DNA from: Microlunatus soli
GTDB lineage: Bacteria > Actinomycetota > Actinomycetes > Propionibacteriales > Propionibacteriaceae
Reading direction: 5' to 3'
NCBI RefSeq assembly: GCF_900105385.1
Contig: NZ_LT629772.1
Span: 1,364,001-1,428,000 of the forward strand
Length of the DNA: 64,000 nt
The notes beneath the pieces are model-generated. The model saw only the letters and a program-made list of their open reading frames with translations. It had not been told where the DNA came from and ran no database searches. The first letter of the stretch is position 1. Each line of letters opens with the position of its first letter. Both the position numbers and the translations under genes were made by a program. This document shows positions 55,015 through 63,478 of the stretch, one piece after another.

Positions 55015-55995
55015 TCAGCCCAGGGCGGGCTCGACGGCCTCGATCCGCTGCCACGCCGATTCGGGCAGGTCGTCCGCACAAGCCACGTTCGCCGCAACTT
55101 CGGCCGGTGTCTGCATCCCAGCCAGGGCTGCGGCCACAGCCGGGTGCCGGAGCGGGAACCGCATCGCCGCGTGGGGCAGCTCGGTGCCGGCAGCACGTGC
55201 CACCGCGGCGAACTCCCGAGCCTTGGCCATCACCTCAGGGGTGGCCGGCTCGTAGTTGAACCGCCCGTCCGCCGGCGGCTCCGCGCCGGCCAGCAGACCA
55301 CTGTTGAACGGTGCCGCCGCGATCACGCTGATCCCCCGATCGGCACAGGCGTCGAGCAGCGGTCGGGCGGTCCGGTCCAGCAGCGTCCAGCGGCCGGCAA
55401 CCAGGATCACGTCGATCCCGACGCCGGCCGGGTAGTCGTGGGTGGCCAGCTCGAGCAGCGGCTGGACGTAGTTCATGCCGACGCCGACCGCCCCGATCTC
55501 ACCCGCGTCCCGGAGTTCGCAGAGCGCCGGGATCGACTCCGTTGCGGCCTGCCGCAGATGATCATCGGGGTCATGCACCAGGGCGATGTCGATCCGGTCC
55601 AGACCGAGCCGTTGTCGGCTCTCGTCCAAACTGCGGCGGACCCCGGCAGCGCTGTAGTCGCGGACCCGGGTCAGGTCCGATTCGAGGTCGAAACCCTCCT
55701 GATCATGATCGGACTCCCCCGAGCTGACCAGCAGCCGCCCGACCTTGGTGGACAACACGTACCCATCCCGGGGCCGCTTCTGCAGGGCGGCGCCGAGGCG
55801 CTGCTCGGCGAGCCCGAGACCATAGTGCGGGGCGGTGTCGAAATAGCGGATCCCGCCCTCCCAGGCGGCGTCGACGGTGGCCTCGGACTGCTCGTCGGTG
55901 ATCGCCCGATAGAGGTTGCCGATCGGGGCGGCGCCGAAGCCGAGCTCGGTCACCTCCAGCCCGGTACGGCCGATCTTGCGTCGCTGCATCGTCAT
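55015..55995 (-). CDS. aldo/keto reductase, L-fucose/D-threo-aldose dehydrogenase-like
   Basis: The 326-residue enzyme has the AKR tetrad: Asp and Tyr in FDTAPHYG, Lys in LSTKVGR and His in LVHDPDD. The match to the D-threo-aldose 1-dehydrogenase group (GRTGLEVTELGFGAAPIGNLY) suggests oxidation of L-fucose to its lactone, the first step of the oxidative route. ATG 55995 overlaps the SDR stop by four bases; ATG 55989 is possible. Last gene of the fucose-type operon. Confidence 0.88.
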   Translation of the reverse strand: MTMQRRKIGRTGLEVTELGFGAAPIGNLYRAITDEQSEATVDAAWEGGIRYFDTAPHYGLGLAEQRLGAALQKRPRDGYVLSTKVGRLLVSSGESDHDQEGFDLESDLTRVRDYSAAGVRRSLDESRQRLGLDRIDIALVHDPDDHLRQAATESIPALCELRDAGEIGAVGVGMNYVQPLLELATHDYPAGVGIDVILVAGRWTLLDRTARPLLDACADRGISVIAAAPFNSGLLAGAEPPADGRFNYEPATPEVMAKAREFAAVARAAGTELPHAAMRFPLRHPAVAAALAGMQTPAEVAANVACADDLPESAWQRIEAVEPALG

Positions 55996-56738
55996 TTCCG
56001 CAGCCGAAGGCCTTGCATCCCGCCGTCAACGGCGATCGAGGTCCCGGTCGTCGAGCCCGAGGTCGGCGAGGCCAGGTAGCAGACGGCGCCGGCGACCTCG
56101 TCGGCCGACACCAACCGCCCGTGCGGCTGGCGCGCTTCGAGGGCGGCCCGCTCGGCCACCGGATCGGGGGCGCTGTCCAGCAGCCGACCGACCCACGGGG
56201 TGTCGGCGGTGCCGGGGTTCACCGCGTTGACCCGGATGCCCGCCTCGGTCAGATCGGCAGCCATCGCCTGGGTCAGGGACAGCACCGCGCCCTTGCTCGC
56301 CGAGTACAACGCTCGCTGCGGCAGCCCGGCGGTCGCGGCGATCGAGCCGGTGTTGACGATCGCTCCCGCGTCGGACTTGCGCAACGCGGGCAACGCGGCG
56401 CGGGTGACCCGGACCATCCCGACCACATTGACGTCCAACACCCGGTGCCATTCCTGATCGTCGTTGGCGGTCACGTCGCCCTGGGCGCCGATCCCGGCAT
56501 TGTTGACCAGGATGTCCAGACCTCCGAGCTTTTCCACCGCCTCGGACACCGCCTGCCGGACCGCCGCATCATCGGTGACGTCGGCGCGGACGCCGATCTG
56601 CCCGGCCGGCAGTTCCCCCAGTTCCCGATCCAGGACGGCGACCGTCGCGCCGCCTGCGGCCAACCGTGCCGCGATCGCGGCACCGATTCCGGAGGCGCCG
56701 CCGGTGACCAGCGCCTTCCGCCCGTCGAACTCACCCAT
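55992..56738 (-). CDS. SDR dehydrogenase, 2-keto-3-deoxy-L-fuconate dehydrogenase-like
   Basis: The 248-residue SDR has cofactor motif TGGASGIG, NNAG, catalytic Ser in NTGSIAATAG and Tyr-x3-Lys in YSASK. Context with the aldose dehydrogenase and FAH-type hydrolase suggests oxidation of 2-keto-3-deoxy-L-fuconate to the 2,4-diketo acid. ATG 56738 has AGAGGA at good spacing; the longer frame from 56753 overlaps the upstream stop. Confidence 0.87.
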   Translation of the reverse strand: MGEFDGRKALVTGGASGIGAAIAARLAAGGATVAVLDRELGELPAGQIGVRADVTDDAAVRQAVSEAVEKLGGLDILVNNAGIGAQGDVTANDDQEWHRVLDVNVVGMVRVTRAALPALRKSDAGAIVNTGSIAATAGLPQRALYSASKGAVLSLTQAMAADLTEAGIRVNAVNPGTADTPWVGRLLDSAPDPVAERAALEARQPHGRLVSADEVAGAVCYLASPTSGSTTGTSIAVDGGMQGLRLRK

Positions 56739-56749
56739 GAGTTGTCCTC

Positions 56750-57595
56750 TCACGCCTGCTGGAACGTCTGCCGCTGCTTACCCAGGCCGTCGATCTCCAG
56801 CTCGACGACGTCGCCGTCGCGCAGGAACGGCTGCCCCTCGATGCCCATCGCGACGCCGGCCGGCGTACCGGTGTTGATCACGTCGCCCGGCCGTAACACC
56901 ATGAACTGGGAGAGGTACCAGACGACGTGCTGGACGCCGAAGATCATGTCGGCGGTGGTCCCGTTCTGGCGTTGTTCGCCGTTCACCCAGAGCCGCAGAC
57001 CCAGCTGCTGCGGGTCGGCGACCTCGTCGGCAGTGAGGATCCAGGGGCCGAGCGGATTGAACGTCTCGCAGTTCTTTCCCTTGTCCCATTGGCCTCCGCG
57101 CTCGATCTGGAACGCACGTTCGGAGACGTCGTTGCTGATCGCGTACCCGAAGATCGCGTCGGCAGCCTGCTCCGGTGACTCCAGGTAGCGGGCCTCCTTG
57201 CCGATCACGACCGCCAGCTCGACCTCCCAGTCGGTCTTGACCGAGGTGCGCGGGATCAGCACGGTGTCGGTGGCACCCACCACGGTGTCCGGGGTCTTCA
57301 GGAAGAGGATCGGCTCTTCGGGGATCGCCGCGCCGGTCTCGGCAGCGTGATCGCGGTAGTTCAGTCCGATGCAGATGATCTTGCCGATGCCGGTCAACGG
57401 CGGACCGAAGCGGTCGACCGAGTCGACGGCCGGCAGTTCCCCGGCCTTGGCCGCGTCGACTGCCGCCTGCACGCCACCGGACAGGAATCCGGCGTCGATC
57501 GTTCCGGTCTGCGCGCTGAGGTCCCACCAGTTGCCCTCTGCGTCACCGATCAGCGGAGTCTCCTCGCCGGGGCGGCCGTGCCGTGCTAGTCGCAT
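56750..57595 (-). CDS. fumarylacetoacetate hydrolase-family enzyme, 2,4-diketo-3-deoxy-L-fuconate hydrolase-like
   Basis: The 281-residue protein has the FAH-family core: CIGLNYRDHAAETG, PILFLKTPDTVVG, DWEVELAVVIGKEA with metal-binding Glu residues, GYAISNDVSER and INTGTPAGVAMG. In the oxidative fucose route this type of enzyme cleaves the diketo acid to pyruvate and lactate. ATG 57595 follows GGAAGGACGAG. It is the first gene of a three-gene operon divergent from a FadR-type regulator. Confidence 0.9.
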   Translation of the reverse strand: MRLARHGRPGEETPLIGDAEGNWWDLSAQTGTIDAGFLSGGVQAAVDAAKAGELPAVDSVDRFGPPLTGIGKIICIGLNYRDHAAETGAAIPEEPILFLKTPDTVVGATDTVLIPRTSVKTDWEVELAVVIGKEARYLESPEQAADAIFGYAISNDVSERAFQIERGGQWDKGKNCETFNPLGPWILTADEVADPQQLGLRLWVNGEQRQNGTTADMIFGVQHVVWYLSQFMVLRPGDVINTGTPAGVAMGIEGQPFLRDGDVVELEIDGLGKQRQTFQQA

Positions 57596-57901
57596 CTCGT
57601 CCTTCCTTCACCTGCTGGGGCCTTCGTCTGCTGGGGTCGCGACAACCATAGATCCGAGCAATTCGGGTGGCGTACCCGGACCACATCCTGCGACGATCCT
57701 GGTTGGACCCGACAGTCGATCCGACCACCGGGAGCCGCGGATCGCGTGATCGGCAGACGGACGGCCGACCACCGTCCGCACCAAACACCCGATGTCTGGT
57801 TAACCTTGCCAGGAGTCGGGGTGCCTGCCAAGCAGGTGTCCACGAAGTGCCGGCCGGGCGATCTCCCCCGGCTGGTCGGTTCAGGAAGAGGAGGCACGGC
57901 G
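57596..57901. promoter_or_regulatory. divergent regulatory region of the fucose-type operon
   Basis: There is no gene in these 306 bases. A perfect GGTTAACC palindrome at 57798-57805 (within TGGTTAACC) resembles the TGGT-N-ACCA sites of FadR/FCD regulators. A further small pair CCTGC-CAA-GCAGG lies near 57824-57836. Both operons likely start here. Confidence 0.4.
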
Positions 57902-58648
57902 ATGGCGGTGACCGATGAGGCGATCGAGCGCCTGAAGGGCATGATCACCTCGGGGGAATTGCGTCCGGGCGACCGGCTGCCACGCGAGGCCGACCTCGCG
58001 CACACCCTCGGCCTGAGTCGTAATTCGCTGCGGGAGGCGGTCCGAGCGCTGTCCTTGATGCGGATCCTGGATGTCCGGCAGGGCGACGGCACCTATGTCG
58101 CCAGTCTGGCCGCCGACTCGCTACTGGAGGCGCTGAACTTCATCGTCGAATTCCATCACGACGATTCGGTGCTGGACCTGCTCGAGGTGCGGAGGATCCT
58201 CGAACCCGCGGCCACCGCCAAGGCGGCCGCCCGGATGAGCGAGGACGACTTTGCTCAGCTCAGCGAAGTGCTGGCTCGGGCCGATGATTCCTCCCCCGTC
58301 GAGGCGCTGGTCGCCGCCGACACCGAGTTCCATCGCCGGATCGCCCTCGGCTCGGGCAACGCGATGCTGGCGTCGATGATCGAGAGCGTCGCCGGTCCGA
58401 CCCATCGAGCGCGGGTCTGGCGCGGCATCACCCAGTACGGCGCGCTGACTCGGACGTTGGCCGAGCACCAGGAGATCCTGGACGCGCTGCGCCGGCGTGA
58501 TCCCGAGTTGGCTGCCATCCGGGCAACGGTGCACGTGGCCGGAGTGGAGGAATGGCTACGGTCGACCCTGGAGCAGGCTGCCCCGGCACTCGACGGTCCG
58601 GACGTCGTCGGTCAGGCACCCGGCGTTCAGGCACCCCAAGCACGCTGA
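57902..58648 (+). CDS. FadR/FCD-subfamily GntR regulator of the fucose-type operon
   Basis: The 248-residue regulator has a winged helix (IERLKGMITSGELRPGDRLP, LSRNSLREAVRALSLMRIL) and an FCD ligand-binding domain (LLEVRRILEPAATAKAAARM, TEFHRRIALGSGN, AEHQEILDAL) with metal-binding Asp/His positions present. ATG 57902 is backed by GAGGAGG. It is divergent from the aldose-oxidation operon and probably represses it until a sugar acid appears. Confidence 0.9.
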   Translation: MAVTDEAIERLKGMITSGELRPGDRLPREADLAHTLGLSRNSLREAVRALSLMRILDVRQGDGTYVASLAADSLLEALNFIVEFHHDDSVLDLLEVRRILEPAATAKAAARMSEDDFAQLSEVLARADDSSPVEALVAADTEFHRRIALGSGNAMLASMIESVAGPTHRARVWRGITQYGALTRTLAEHQEILDALRRRDPELAAIRATVHVAGVEEWLRSTLEQAAPALDGPDVVGQAPGVQAPQAR

Positions 58649-58654
58649 ACCGAC

Positions 58655-58966
58655 TCAGGAGCCAGGTCGTGGCGCGTGGTCCGCGGTCGGTCGATCGGCC
58701 GGCTTGCCGTCGGGTTGATCCGGTGCGTCCGCGGCGGCACCGGGGTCCTCAGTGGTTCGAGGCTCCTCGGAAGGCCGGTCGGCGGCCGGGGTTGGTCCGA
58801 CCGCCTCAGCACCGCCGACCTCGTCGCGATGCGGCACCCGCACCTTGCGCATCTGCCGACGCATGCTGAGCATCAGCAGTGCGATGGCGGCGGCGAGCAG
58901 GATCGTGATGATCAGCGGAGTCCAGCCCGGCTTCACCACATTCGGGTCGACCTCAAGGAAAATCAC
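58655..58966 (-). CDS. small single-span membrane protein linked to mca
   Basis: The 103-residue protein has one membrane span ([18 protein letters not shown], about residues 14-31) followed by a basic RRQMRKVRV stretch and an acidic, Pro-rich disordered tail. Its GTG overlaps the mca stop by GTGA. In Mycobacterium tuberculosis a short gene (Rv1083) follows mca in the same way. Function unknown. Confidence 0.75.
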   Translation of the reverse strand: MIFLEVDPNVVKPGWTPLIITILLAAAIALLMLSMRRQMRKVRVPHRDEVGGAEAVGPTPAADRPSEEPRTTEDPGAAADAPDQPDGKPADRPTADHAPRPGS

Positions 58967-59889
58967 GCGTCCGAGCCTACTCCGGGGCCGGGCTTGGTCG
59001 GGATTCCGGCGAACAGGTCGTCCTCGGGCAGGCTGGTCTCGACGTGTGAGGTGACCAGCTCGTAGTCCTCGGTCGGCCAGGCCTGCTGGTGCACCTCCAG
59101 CGGCACGGCGAACCAGTGCCCCTCCGGGTCGATCTGGGTCGCGTGCGCAATCAGCGCCCGATCCCGTACGGCGAAGTAGTCGGCACAATTGACCCGGGTG
59201 GTGACCCGGTCGGTGCTGTCCCGCTTCCAGTTCTTCAGCCGTTCGGCGTACGGGGGTTCCTGGCCGCGCGCGATCATCGCCGCGTCCAGCGCCTCGTAGC
59301 GTGCCCGGGACGACATGTTGTAGTACAGCTTCTGCGGCTGCCAGATCGGTCCGGCGTCGGGGAAGGCGCCGTCCTTGCCGGCCGCCTCGAAGGCCGCGAC
59401 GCTGATCTGATGACAGCGGATGTGGTCGGGGTGCGGATAGCCGCCGTTCTCGTCATAGGTGGTCAGCACATGCGGCCGGAACTCACGGATCACCTTCACC
59501 AGCGCCCGCACCGCGACGTCCAGGTCGACCGTGCCGAAGCTGCCTTCGGGCAGCGGCGGCAGCGGATCCCCCTCGGGTAGCCCGGAGTCGACGAAGCCGA
59601 GCCAGACCTGATGGATGCCGAGGATCTCGCGGGCCGCATCCATCTCCTGCTTGCGGATCTCGGCGATGTTGGCCAGCACGTCCGGCCGGTCCATCGCCGG
59701 ATTGAGGATGTCGCCCCGCTCGCCTCCGGTACAGGTCGCCACCCACACGTCGACGCCCTCGGCCACGTATTTGGCCGTGGTCGCCGCGCCTTTGCTGGAT
59801 TCGTCGTCGGGGTGCGCGTGGACGTGCAACAGCCGAAGCCGCTCGCCCGACTCGTCGAGTCGCAATGCCGGAGATGTCACAGCGCCCAT
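58963..59889 (-). CDS. mca: mycothiol S-conjugate amidase
   Basis: Mca cleaves mycothiol S-conjugates during detoxification in actinobacteria. The 308-residue protein (usual about 290-300) has the PIG-L/LmbE zinc motif HAHPDDE near residue 25, [13 protein letters not shown], the Tyr-Asp-Glu segment [17 protein letters not shown], and [15 protein letters not shown]. The late [11 protein letters not shown] motif is typical of Mca rather than MshB. ATG 59889 is preceded by GGGAAG. It is divergent from the DUF4307-type gene. Confidence 0.95.
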   Translation of the reverse strand: MGAVTSPALRLDESGERLRLLHVHAHPDDESSKGAATTAKYVAEGVDVWVATCTGGERGDILNPAMDRPDVLANIAEIRKQEMDAAREILGIHQVWLGFVDSGLPEGDPLPPLPEGSFGTVDLDVAVRALVKVIREFRPHVLTTYDENGGYPHPDHIRCHQISVAAFEAAGKDGAFPDAGPIWQPQKLYYNMSSRARYEALDAAMIARGQEPPYAERLKNWKRDSTDRVTTRVNCADYFAVRDRALIAHATQIDPEGHWFAVPLEVHQQAWPTEDYELVTSHVETSLPEDDLFAGIPTKPGPGVGSDA

Positions 59890-59975
59890 CTTCCCATCTC
59901 GGGACCGATCGCCCCATCCGGGGAAGCAGCAGGGTTGGGGTCGGCACCCGATTGGCCTCGGGCTTGCCGCGGTCG

Positions 59976-59987
59976 GACAATGGTGGG
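59976..59987 (+). promoter_or_regulatory. -10-like hexamer before the DUF4307-type gene
   Basis: GACAAT (59976-59981), GGTGGG, then GTG 59988; nearly identical to the arrangement at 47370 and 41850. Confidence 0.45.
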
Positions 59988-60395
59988 GTGATCGACCAGC
60001 AGCAGTCCCAGCAGCGACCGGCGGGCCGCTATCCGCAGCGGCGTCGCCGTCGACCGTTGGTGATCGTCGCCGTTGCCGTGGTCGCCGCGATCGGACTGGG
60101 ATGGTTGATCTGGGCAGCCGCGGTGCACTCGCGACCGACGGTCAGTGGAGCGATCCACGTCTGGAAGGTCGCCTCCGACAGCTCGGTCACCTTCACCCTC
60201 ACTGTCGAACGTCCCGACCCGTCGGTCGCCGCGACCTGCCGGGTGATCGCCCAGGCCACCAACTTCGAGACCGTCGGAGAGAAGACGATCACGGTCGGCC
60301 CCGGCACGGATCGGCTGACTGACGTGCACGACTCACTGCGCACCATCCGACGGGCGACCTCGGTATCGATGAGCGGTTGCACGGTCCAGGGGTGA
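59988..60395 (+). CDS. DUF4307-type membrane protein
   Basis: The 135-residue protein has a short polar N-terminus, basic RRRRR, one membrane span ([21 protein letters not shown], split here as [15 protein letters not shown] and WLIWAA) and an external beta-rich domain with two Cys ([14 protein letters not shown]). This fits Rv1081c of M. tuberculosis, located between greA and mca. GTG 59988 is preceded by a leaderless-type hexamer. Function unknown. Confidence 0.78.
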   Translation: MIDQQQSQQRPAGRYPQRRRRRPLVIVAVAVVAAIGLGWLIWAAAVHSRPTVSGAIHVWKVASDSSVTFTLTVERPDPSVAATCRVIAQATNFETVGEKTITVGPGTDRLTDVHDSLRTIRRATSVSMSGCTVQG

Positions 60396-60604
60396 TCGAC
60401 CGCCCATTCCCCGAACTGGGTCGACCGGTCCCCCGCGCATTGCACCAACTGTTCGTACGACAGCAACCTGCGGGTCGGGCTGTCGTCGCCTGCCGGGTCA
60501 AGGGTGCCGCACGGAGCCCACGGCGGACAGCAGTGGCGCTCGACCATGATCGACTCCATCGATGATGATCATGGCCCCGTGGATGTCCATGATCAGGAGC
60601 GCCC
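60396..60604. other. intergenic region before the phospholipase gene
   Basis: No credible gene is seen; a plus frame at 60377-60565 overlaps the end of the DUF4307-type gene. The distal part contains the CCATGATC arrangement annotated separately. Confidence 0.4.
60544..60594 (+). promoter_or_regulatory. alternative-hairpin arrangement ahead of phospholipase C
   Basis: CCATGATC at 60544-60551 and 60587-60594 are both complementary to GATCATGG at 60567-60574, so either of two 8-bp hairpins can form, but not both. A CATCGATG palindrome (60557-60564) lies in the first loop. The ribosome site AGGAG (60595-60599) touches the second hairpin, which could hide or expose it. GATC-rich words are common in this DNA, so coincidence is possible. 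Confidence 0.4.
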
Positions 60605-62617
60605 GTGACACCATCGATCGATCGTCGCCGATTCCTGCAACTCAGCGGAGCCACAGCCGTCGGAGCGGCCTTGACCGAACGACTCGGCGCCAGCATTGCC
60701 CGCGCAGAATCGATCCCAGCGGACCGCCGGTCCGGGACGATCGCCGATGTCGAGCACGTCGTCGTGCTGATGCAGGAGAATCGATCCTTCGACCACCTGT
60801 TCGGCACGCTGCGCGGCGTCCGCGGCTTCGGCGACCCGCACCCGGCACGACTGCCGTCGGGTAAGTCGGTCTGGCACCAATCCCAAGCCGGCAAGGAAAC
60901 CCTGCCGTTCAGACCGGATCACGATGATCTTGGAATGGCGTTCATCCAGGACCTGCCGCACGGCTGGCCGGACGCGCACGCCGCCTTTGCCCGAGGCAAC
61001 TACGACGGCTGGATCGACGCCAAGGGCACCACCACGATGGCTCATCTGGAACGGCGCGACATGCCCTTCCACTTCGCCCTGGCTGATGCCTTCACCGTCT
61101 GCGACGGCTATCACTGCTCGTTCATGGGTTCCACCGATCCGAACCGCTACTACATGTGGACCGGTTGGACCGGCAACGACGGCACGGGCGGCGGCCCGGT
61201 GCTCGGCAACGACGAGGCCGGCTACTCCTGGACCACCTATCCCGAACGTCTGCAACAGGCCGGCGTGAGTTGGAAGATCTACCAGGACGTCGGCGACGGG
61301 CTGGACGCCGACGGCGGCTGGGGCTGGATCGAGGACGCCTATCGCGGCAACTACGGCGACAACTCGCTGCTCTACTTCAACAGCTATCGCAACGCCCGAC
61401 CCGGCGATCCGCTGTACGACAAGGCCCGGACCGGCACCGACGCCAAGGCCGGCGACGGGCTGTTCGACGAGCTGCGCCGCGACGTCAGCACCGGCAACCT
61501 GCCGCAGGTGTCCTGGATCTGCTCACCCGAGGCGTTCACCGAGCATCCGAACTGGCCGGTCAACTACGGCGCCTGGTACACCGCGCAGGTGCTCGACGCG
61601 CTCACCGCCGACCCGGAGGTGTGGAGCAGGACCGTGCTGTTGATCACCTACGACGAGAACGACGGGTTCTTCGATCATGTGGTGCCGCCCTATCCCAACT
61701 CCGATCAGCTGCCCGGAGCGTCCACGGTGTCGACCGAGCACGAGATCTATGCCGGACCGCTCGGCGCGACCGGCCCGTACGGGCTGGGTCAGCGGGTGCC
61801 GATGTTCGTGGTGTCGCCGTGGAGCACCGGTGGCTGGGTGTGTTCCGAAGTGCTCGATCACACCTCGATCATCAGATTCCTCGAGCAACGGTTCGGCGTC
61901 GACGAACCGAACATCACGCCCTGGCGGAGGTCGGTCTGCGGCGATCTGACCGGCGCACTGGACTTCGCCAAGCCGCACCGTGCCCCGCGGCTGCCGGACA
62001 CCGAGGACTATCGCCCGACCGATGATCAACGGCATCCGGACTACGTGCCGGTGCCGCCGGCCGAACCGGAGTTGCCGCGCCAGGAGCCGGGCGGCCGACG
62101 GTCCCGACCGCTCGGCTATGCCTTCGACGTCGAGGCCGAGCACACCGACACCGGGGTGCTGCTGCTGGTGCGCAACTCCGGTCGGCTCGGGGTCCATCTG
62201 CAGGTCCGGGTCGTCGGAGCCGAGCTGCCGTATTCGTACACCATCGGTGCCGGCGACGAGTTGCGGGCGACGATCCCGGTGCCGGCCGGCGGCGAGCTGT
62301 CGCTGCACGGTCCGAACGGCTTCTTCCGCCGCTACGCCGGCGGCGCCGACGGGATCACCATCGGCGCCACCACCCGACACGGCAGCCTGCTCACGGTGAC
62401 CGGCCGCGCCGAGCGTCCGGCGGTGGCACGGATCGTCGACGAACTGACCGGGCGGGTACGGACGATGAAACTGACAGCAGATGCCGGCGGCATCGGCATC
62501 CCGGTCGGTCATGCCGACGGCCGCTACGACGTCACGGTCACGGTGTCAGGTCGAGCCGACATCGTTCGACAGTTCGCCGGTCGGATCGAACGGCGACAAC
62601 GCAACGCAGACTCCTGA
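60605..62617 (+). CDS. phosphocholine-type phospholipase C, Tat-exported
   Basis: The 670-residue enzyme belongs to the phosphoesterase family of bacterial phospholipase C/acid phosphatase AcpA. It has a Tat signal (SIDRRRFLQLSGATAVGAAL), the catalytic block VVVLMQENRSFDHLFGTLRG, and ITYDENDGFFDHVVPP; two C-terminal DUF756 domains (about 480-660) are expected, of which FDVEAEHTDTGVLLLVRNSG is the beginning. GTG 60605 follows AGGAG. It would release phosphorylated head groups outside the cell. Its stop directly abuts that of the converging SMR gene. Confidence 0.92.
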   Translation: MTPSIDRRRFLQLSGATAVGAALTERLGASIARAESIPADRRSGTIADVEHVVVLMQENRSFDHLFGTLRGVRGFGDPHPARLPSGKSVWHQSQAGKETLPFRPDHDDLGMAFIQDLPHGWPDAHAAFARGNYDGWIDAKGTTTMAHLERRDMPFHFALADAFTVCDGYHCSFMGSTDPNRYYMWTGWTGNDGTGGGPVLGNDEAGYSWTTYPERLQQAGVSWKIYQDVGDGLDADGGWGWIEDAYRGNYGDNSLLYFNSYRNARPGDPLYDKARTGTDAKAGDGLFDELRRDVSTGNLPQVSWICSPEAFTEHPNWPVNYGAWYTAQVLDALTADPEVWSRTVLLITYDENDGFFDHVVPPYPNSDQLPGASTVSTEHEIYAGPLGATGPYGLGQRVPMFVVSPWSTGGWVCSEVLDHTSIIRFLEQRFGVDEPNITPWRRSVCGDLTGALDFAKPHRAPRLPDTEDYRPTDDQRHPDYVPVPPAEPELPRQEPGGRRSRPLGYAFDVEAEHTDTGVLLLVRNSGRLGVHLQVRVVGAELPYSYTIGAGDELRATIPVPAGGELSLHGPNGFFRRYAGGADGITIGATTRHGSLLTVTGRAERPAVARIVDELTGRVRTMKLTADAGGIGIPVGHADGRYDVTVTVSGRADIVRQFAGRIERRQRNADS

Positions 62618-62995
62618 TCAATCGGCCGTCCGATGATCCTCGGGCTCGACCGCGGGAGCGTCGGATGACCCGCGTGGTCTGCCCGGCACCAGCTTCAGGC
62701 CGACCACCGCGACGATGATCCCGGAGATGAAGATGATCTTCGGGATCGAGGTCGCCTCGGCGCCGGTCGCCATCGCGTAGCCGACGGTCAGTGCTGCGCC
62801 GATCCCGACCCAGACCGCGTACGCCGTACCGATCGGGATCTGTCGGGTCGCCCGGCCCAGGCCGACCATGCTGACGGCCAGCCCGACGAAGAAGACGATC
62901 GCCGGCAGCGGGCGGCTGAGTCCGTCGGACAGCCCGAGGGCCGTCGCCCAGACCGCCTCGAAGACGGCGCTGACGATCAGGATGAGCCAGGCCAT
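62618..62995 (-). CDS. small multidrug resistance (SMR) exporter subunit, second of a pair
   Basis: The 125-residue protein has four spans and a polar tail of about 20 residues. The membrane Glu in VFEAVWATAL and WVGIGAALTVGYAM are SMR hallmarks. It starts one base after the stop of the first SMR gene and is related to it. Paired SMR genes act as heterodimers. The riboswitch upstream of the operon suggests guanidinium as substrate. Confidence 0.93.
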   Translation of the reverse strand: MAWLILIVSAVFEAVWATALGLSDGLSRPLPAIVFFVGLAVSMVGLGRATRQIPIGTAYAVWVGIGAALTVGYAMATGAEATSIPKIIFISGIIVAVVGLKLVPGRPRGSSDAPAVEPEDHRTAD

Positions 62996-62996
62996 C

Positions 62997-63311
62997 TCAG
63001 CTCACCACCTTCAGGCCGATCACCGAGCCGACCAGCAGCACCAACAGCAGGGCGCGGGCCAGGGCGAACCGTTCCTGGCCGGTGACGATGCCCCAGAGCA
63101 CGGTCAGGGTGGCGCCGATCCCGACCCAGACGGCGTAGCAGGTGCCGGTCGGCAGCGAGGTCATCGACCAGGCCAGTCCGAGCATGCTGAGCGCAAGGGC
63201 GATGAAGAACAACAGGGTGGGGCGCAGCCGTCGGAAACCGTGCGACGCCGACAGGGCGGCTGCCCAGACGGCCTCCAACATGCCCGATACGATCAGGACG
63301 ATCCAGGCCAT
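62997..63311 (-). CDS. small multidrug resistance (SMR) exporter subunit, first of a pair
   Basis: The 104-residue protein (usual about 105) has four spans, Glu in MLEAVWAAAL and YAVWVGIGATLTVLWGI. ATG 63311 has AGAAGGAG (63327-63320) at good spacing; this ribosome site is directly joined to the 3' end of the riboswitch. Guanidine exporters of the Gdx type and paired YkkCD-like SMR proteins are usual riboswitch targets. Confidence 0.95.
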   Translation of the reverse strand: MAWIVLIVSGMLEAVWAAALSASHGFRRLRPTLLFFIALALSMLGLAWSMTSLPTGTCYAVWVGIGATLTVLWGIVTGQERFALARALLLVLLVGSVIGLKVVS

Positions 63312-63327
63312 GACAAGGACTCCTTCT

Positions 63328-63369
63328 GAGTCAGTCTTGTCGTGGTGCGGGTACTGCTCCCTCGTCCGC
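63328..63369 (-). ncRNA. guanidine-III (ykkC-III) riboswitch
   Basis: Read on the minus strand, the 42 bases carry the conserved blocks ACGAGG, TACCCG and GACAAGA in the right order. GCGG (63369-63366) pairs with CCGC (63350-63347) as P1; GAGCAG (63359-63354) pairs with CTG-A-CTC (63334-63328) as P2 with one bulged A, giving the known H-type pseudoknot. The P2 3' strand is immediately followed by the ribosome site of the SMR operon, so guanidine likely controls translation. Confidence 0.85.
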
Positions 63370-63466
63370 GAACCGTTCGCCGGTTCCGAACCCAACGATA
63401 GCAAATCCCGGTCCGGAACCATGCCGGGGACCGGGAAGGGTTTGGCCGGGCCGACGGCGCTGTTGG

Positions 63467-63472
63467 TAGGCT
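63467..63472 (+). promoter_or_regulatory. -10 element for a leaderless greA transcript
   Basis: TAGGCT lies exactly six bases before ATG 63479, and no ribosome site is visible upstream. Confidence 0.5.
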
Positions 63473-63478
63473 TGTCGG

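Noticed and set aside
60377-60565. A 62-codon plus frame after the DUF4307-type gene
   Set aside because: It overlaps the end of that gene in another frame and shows no features.
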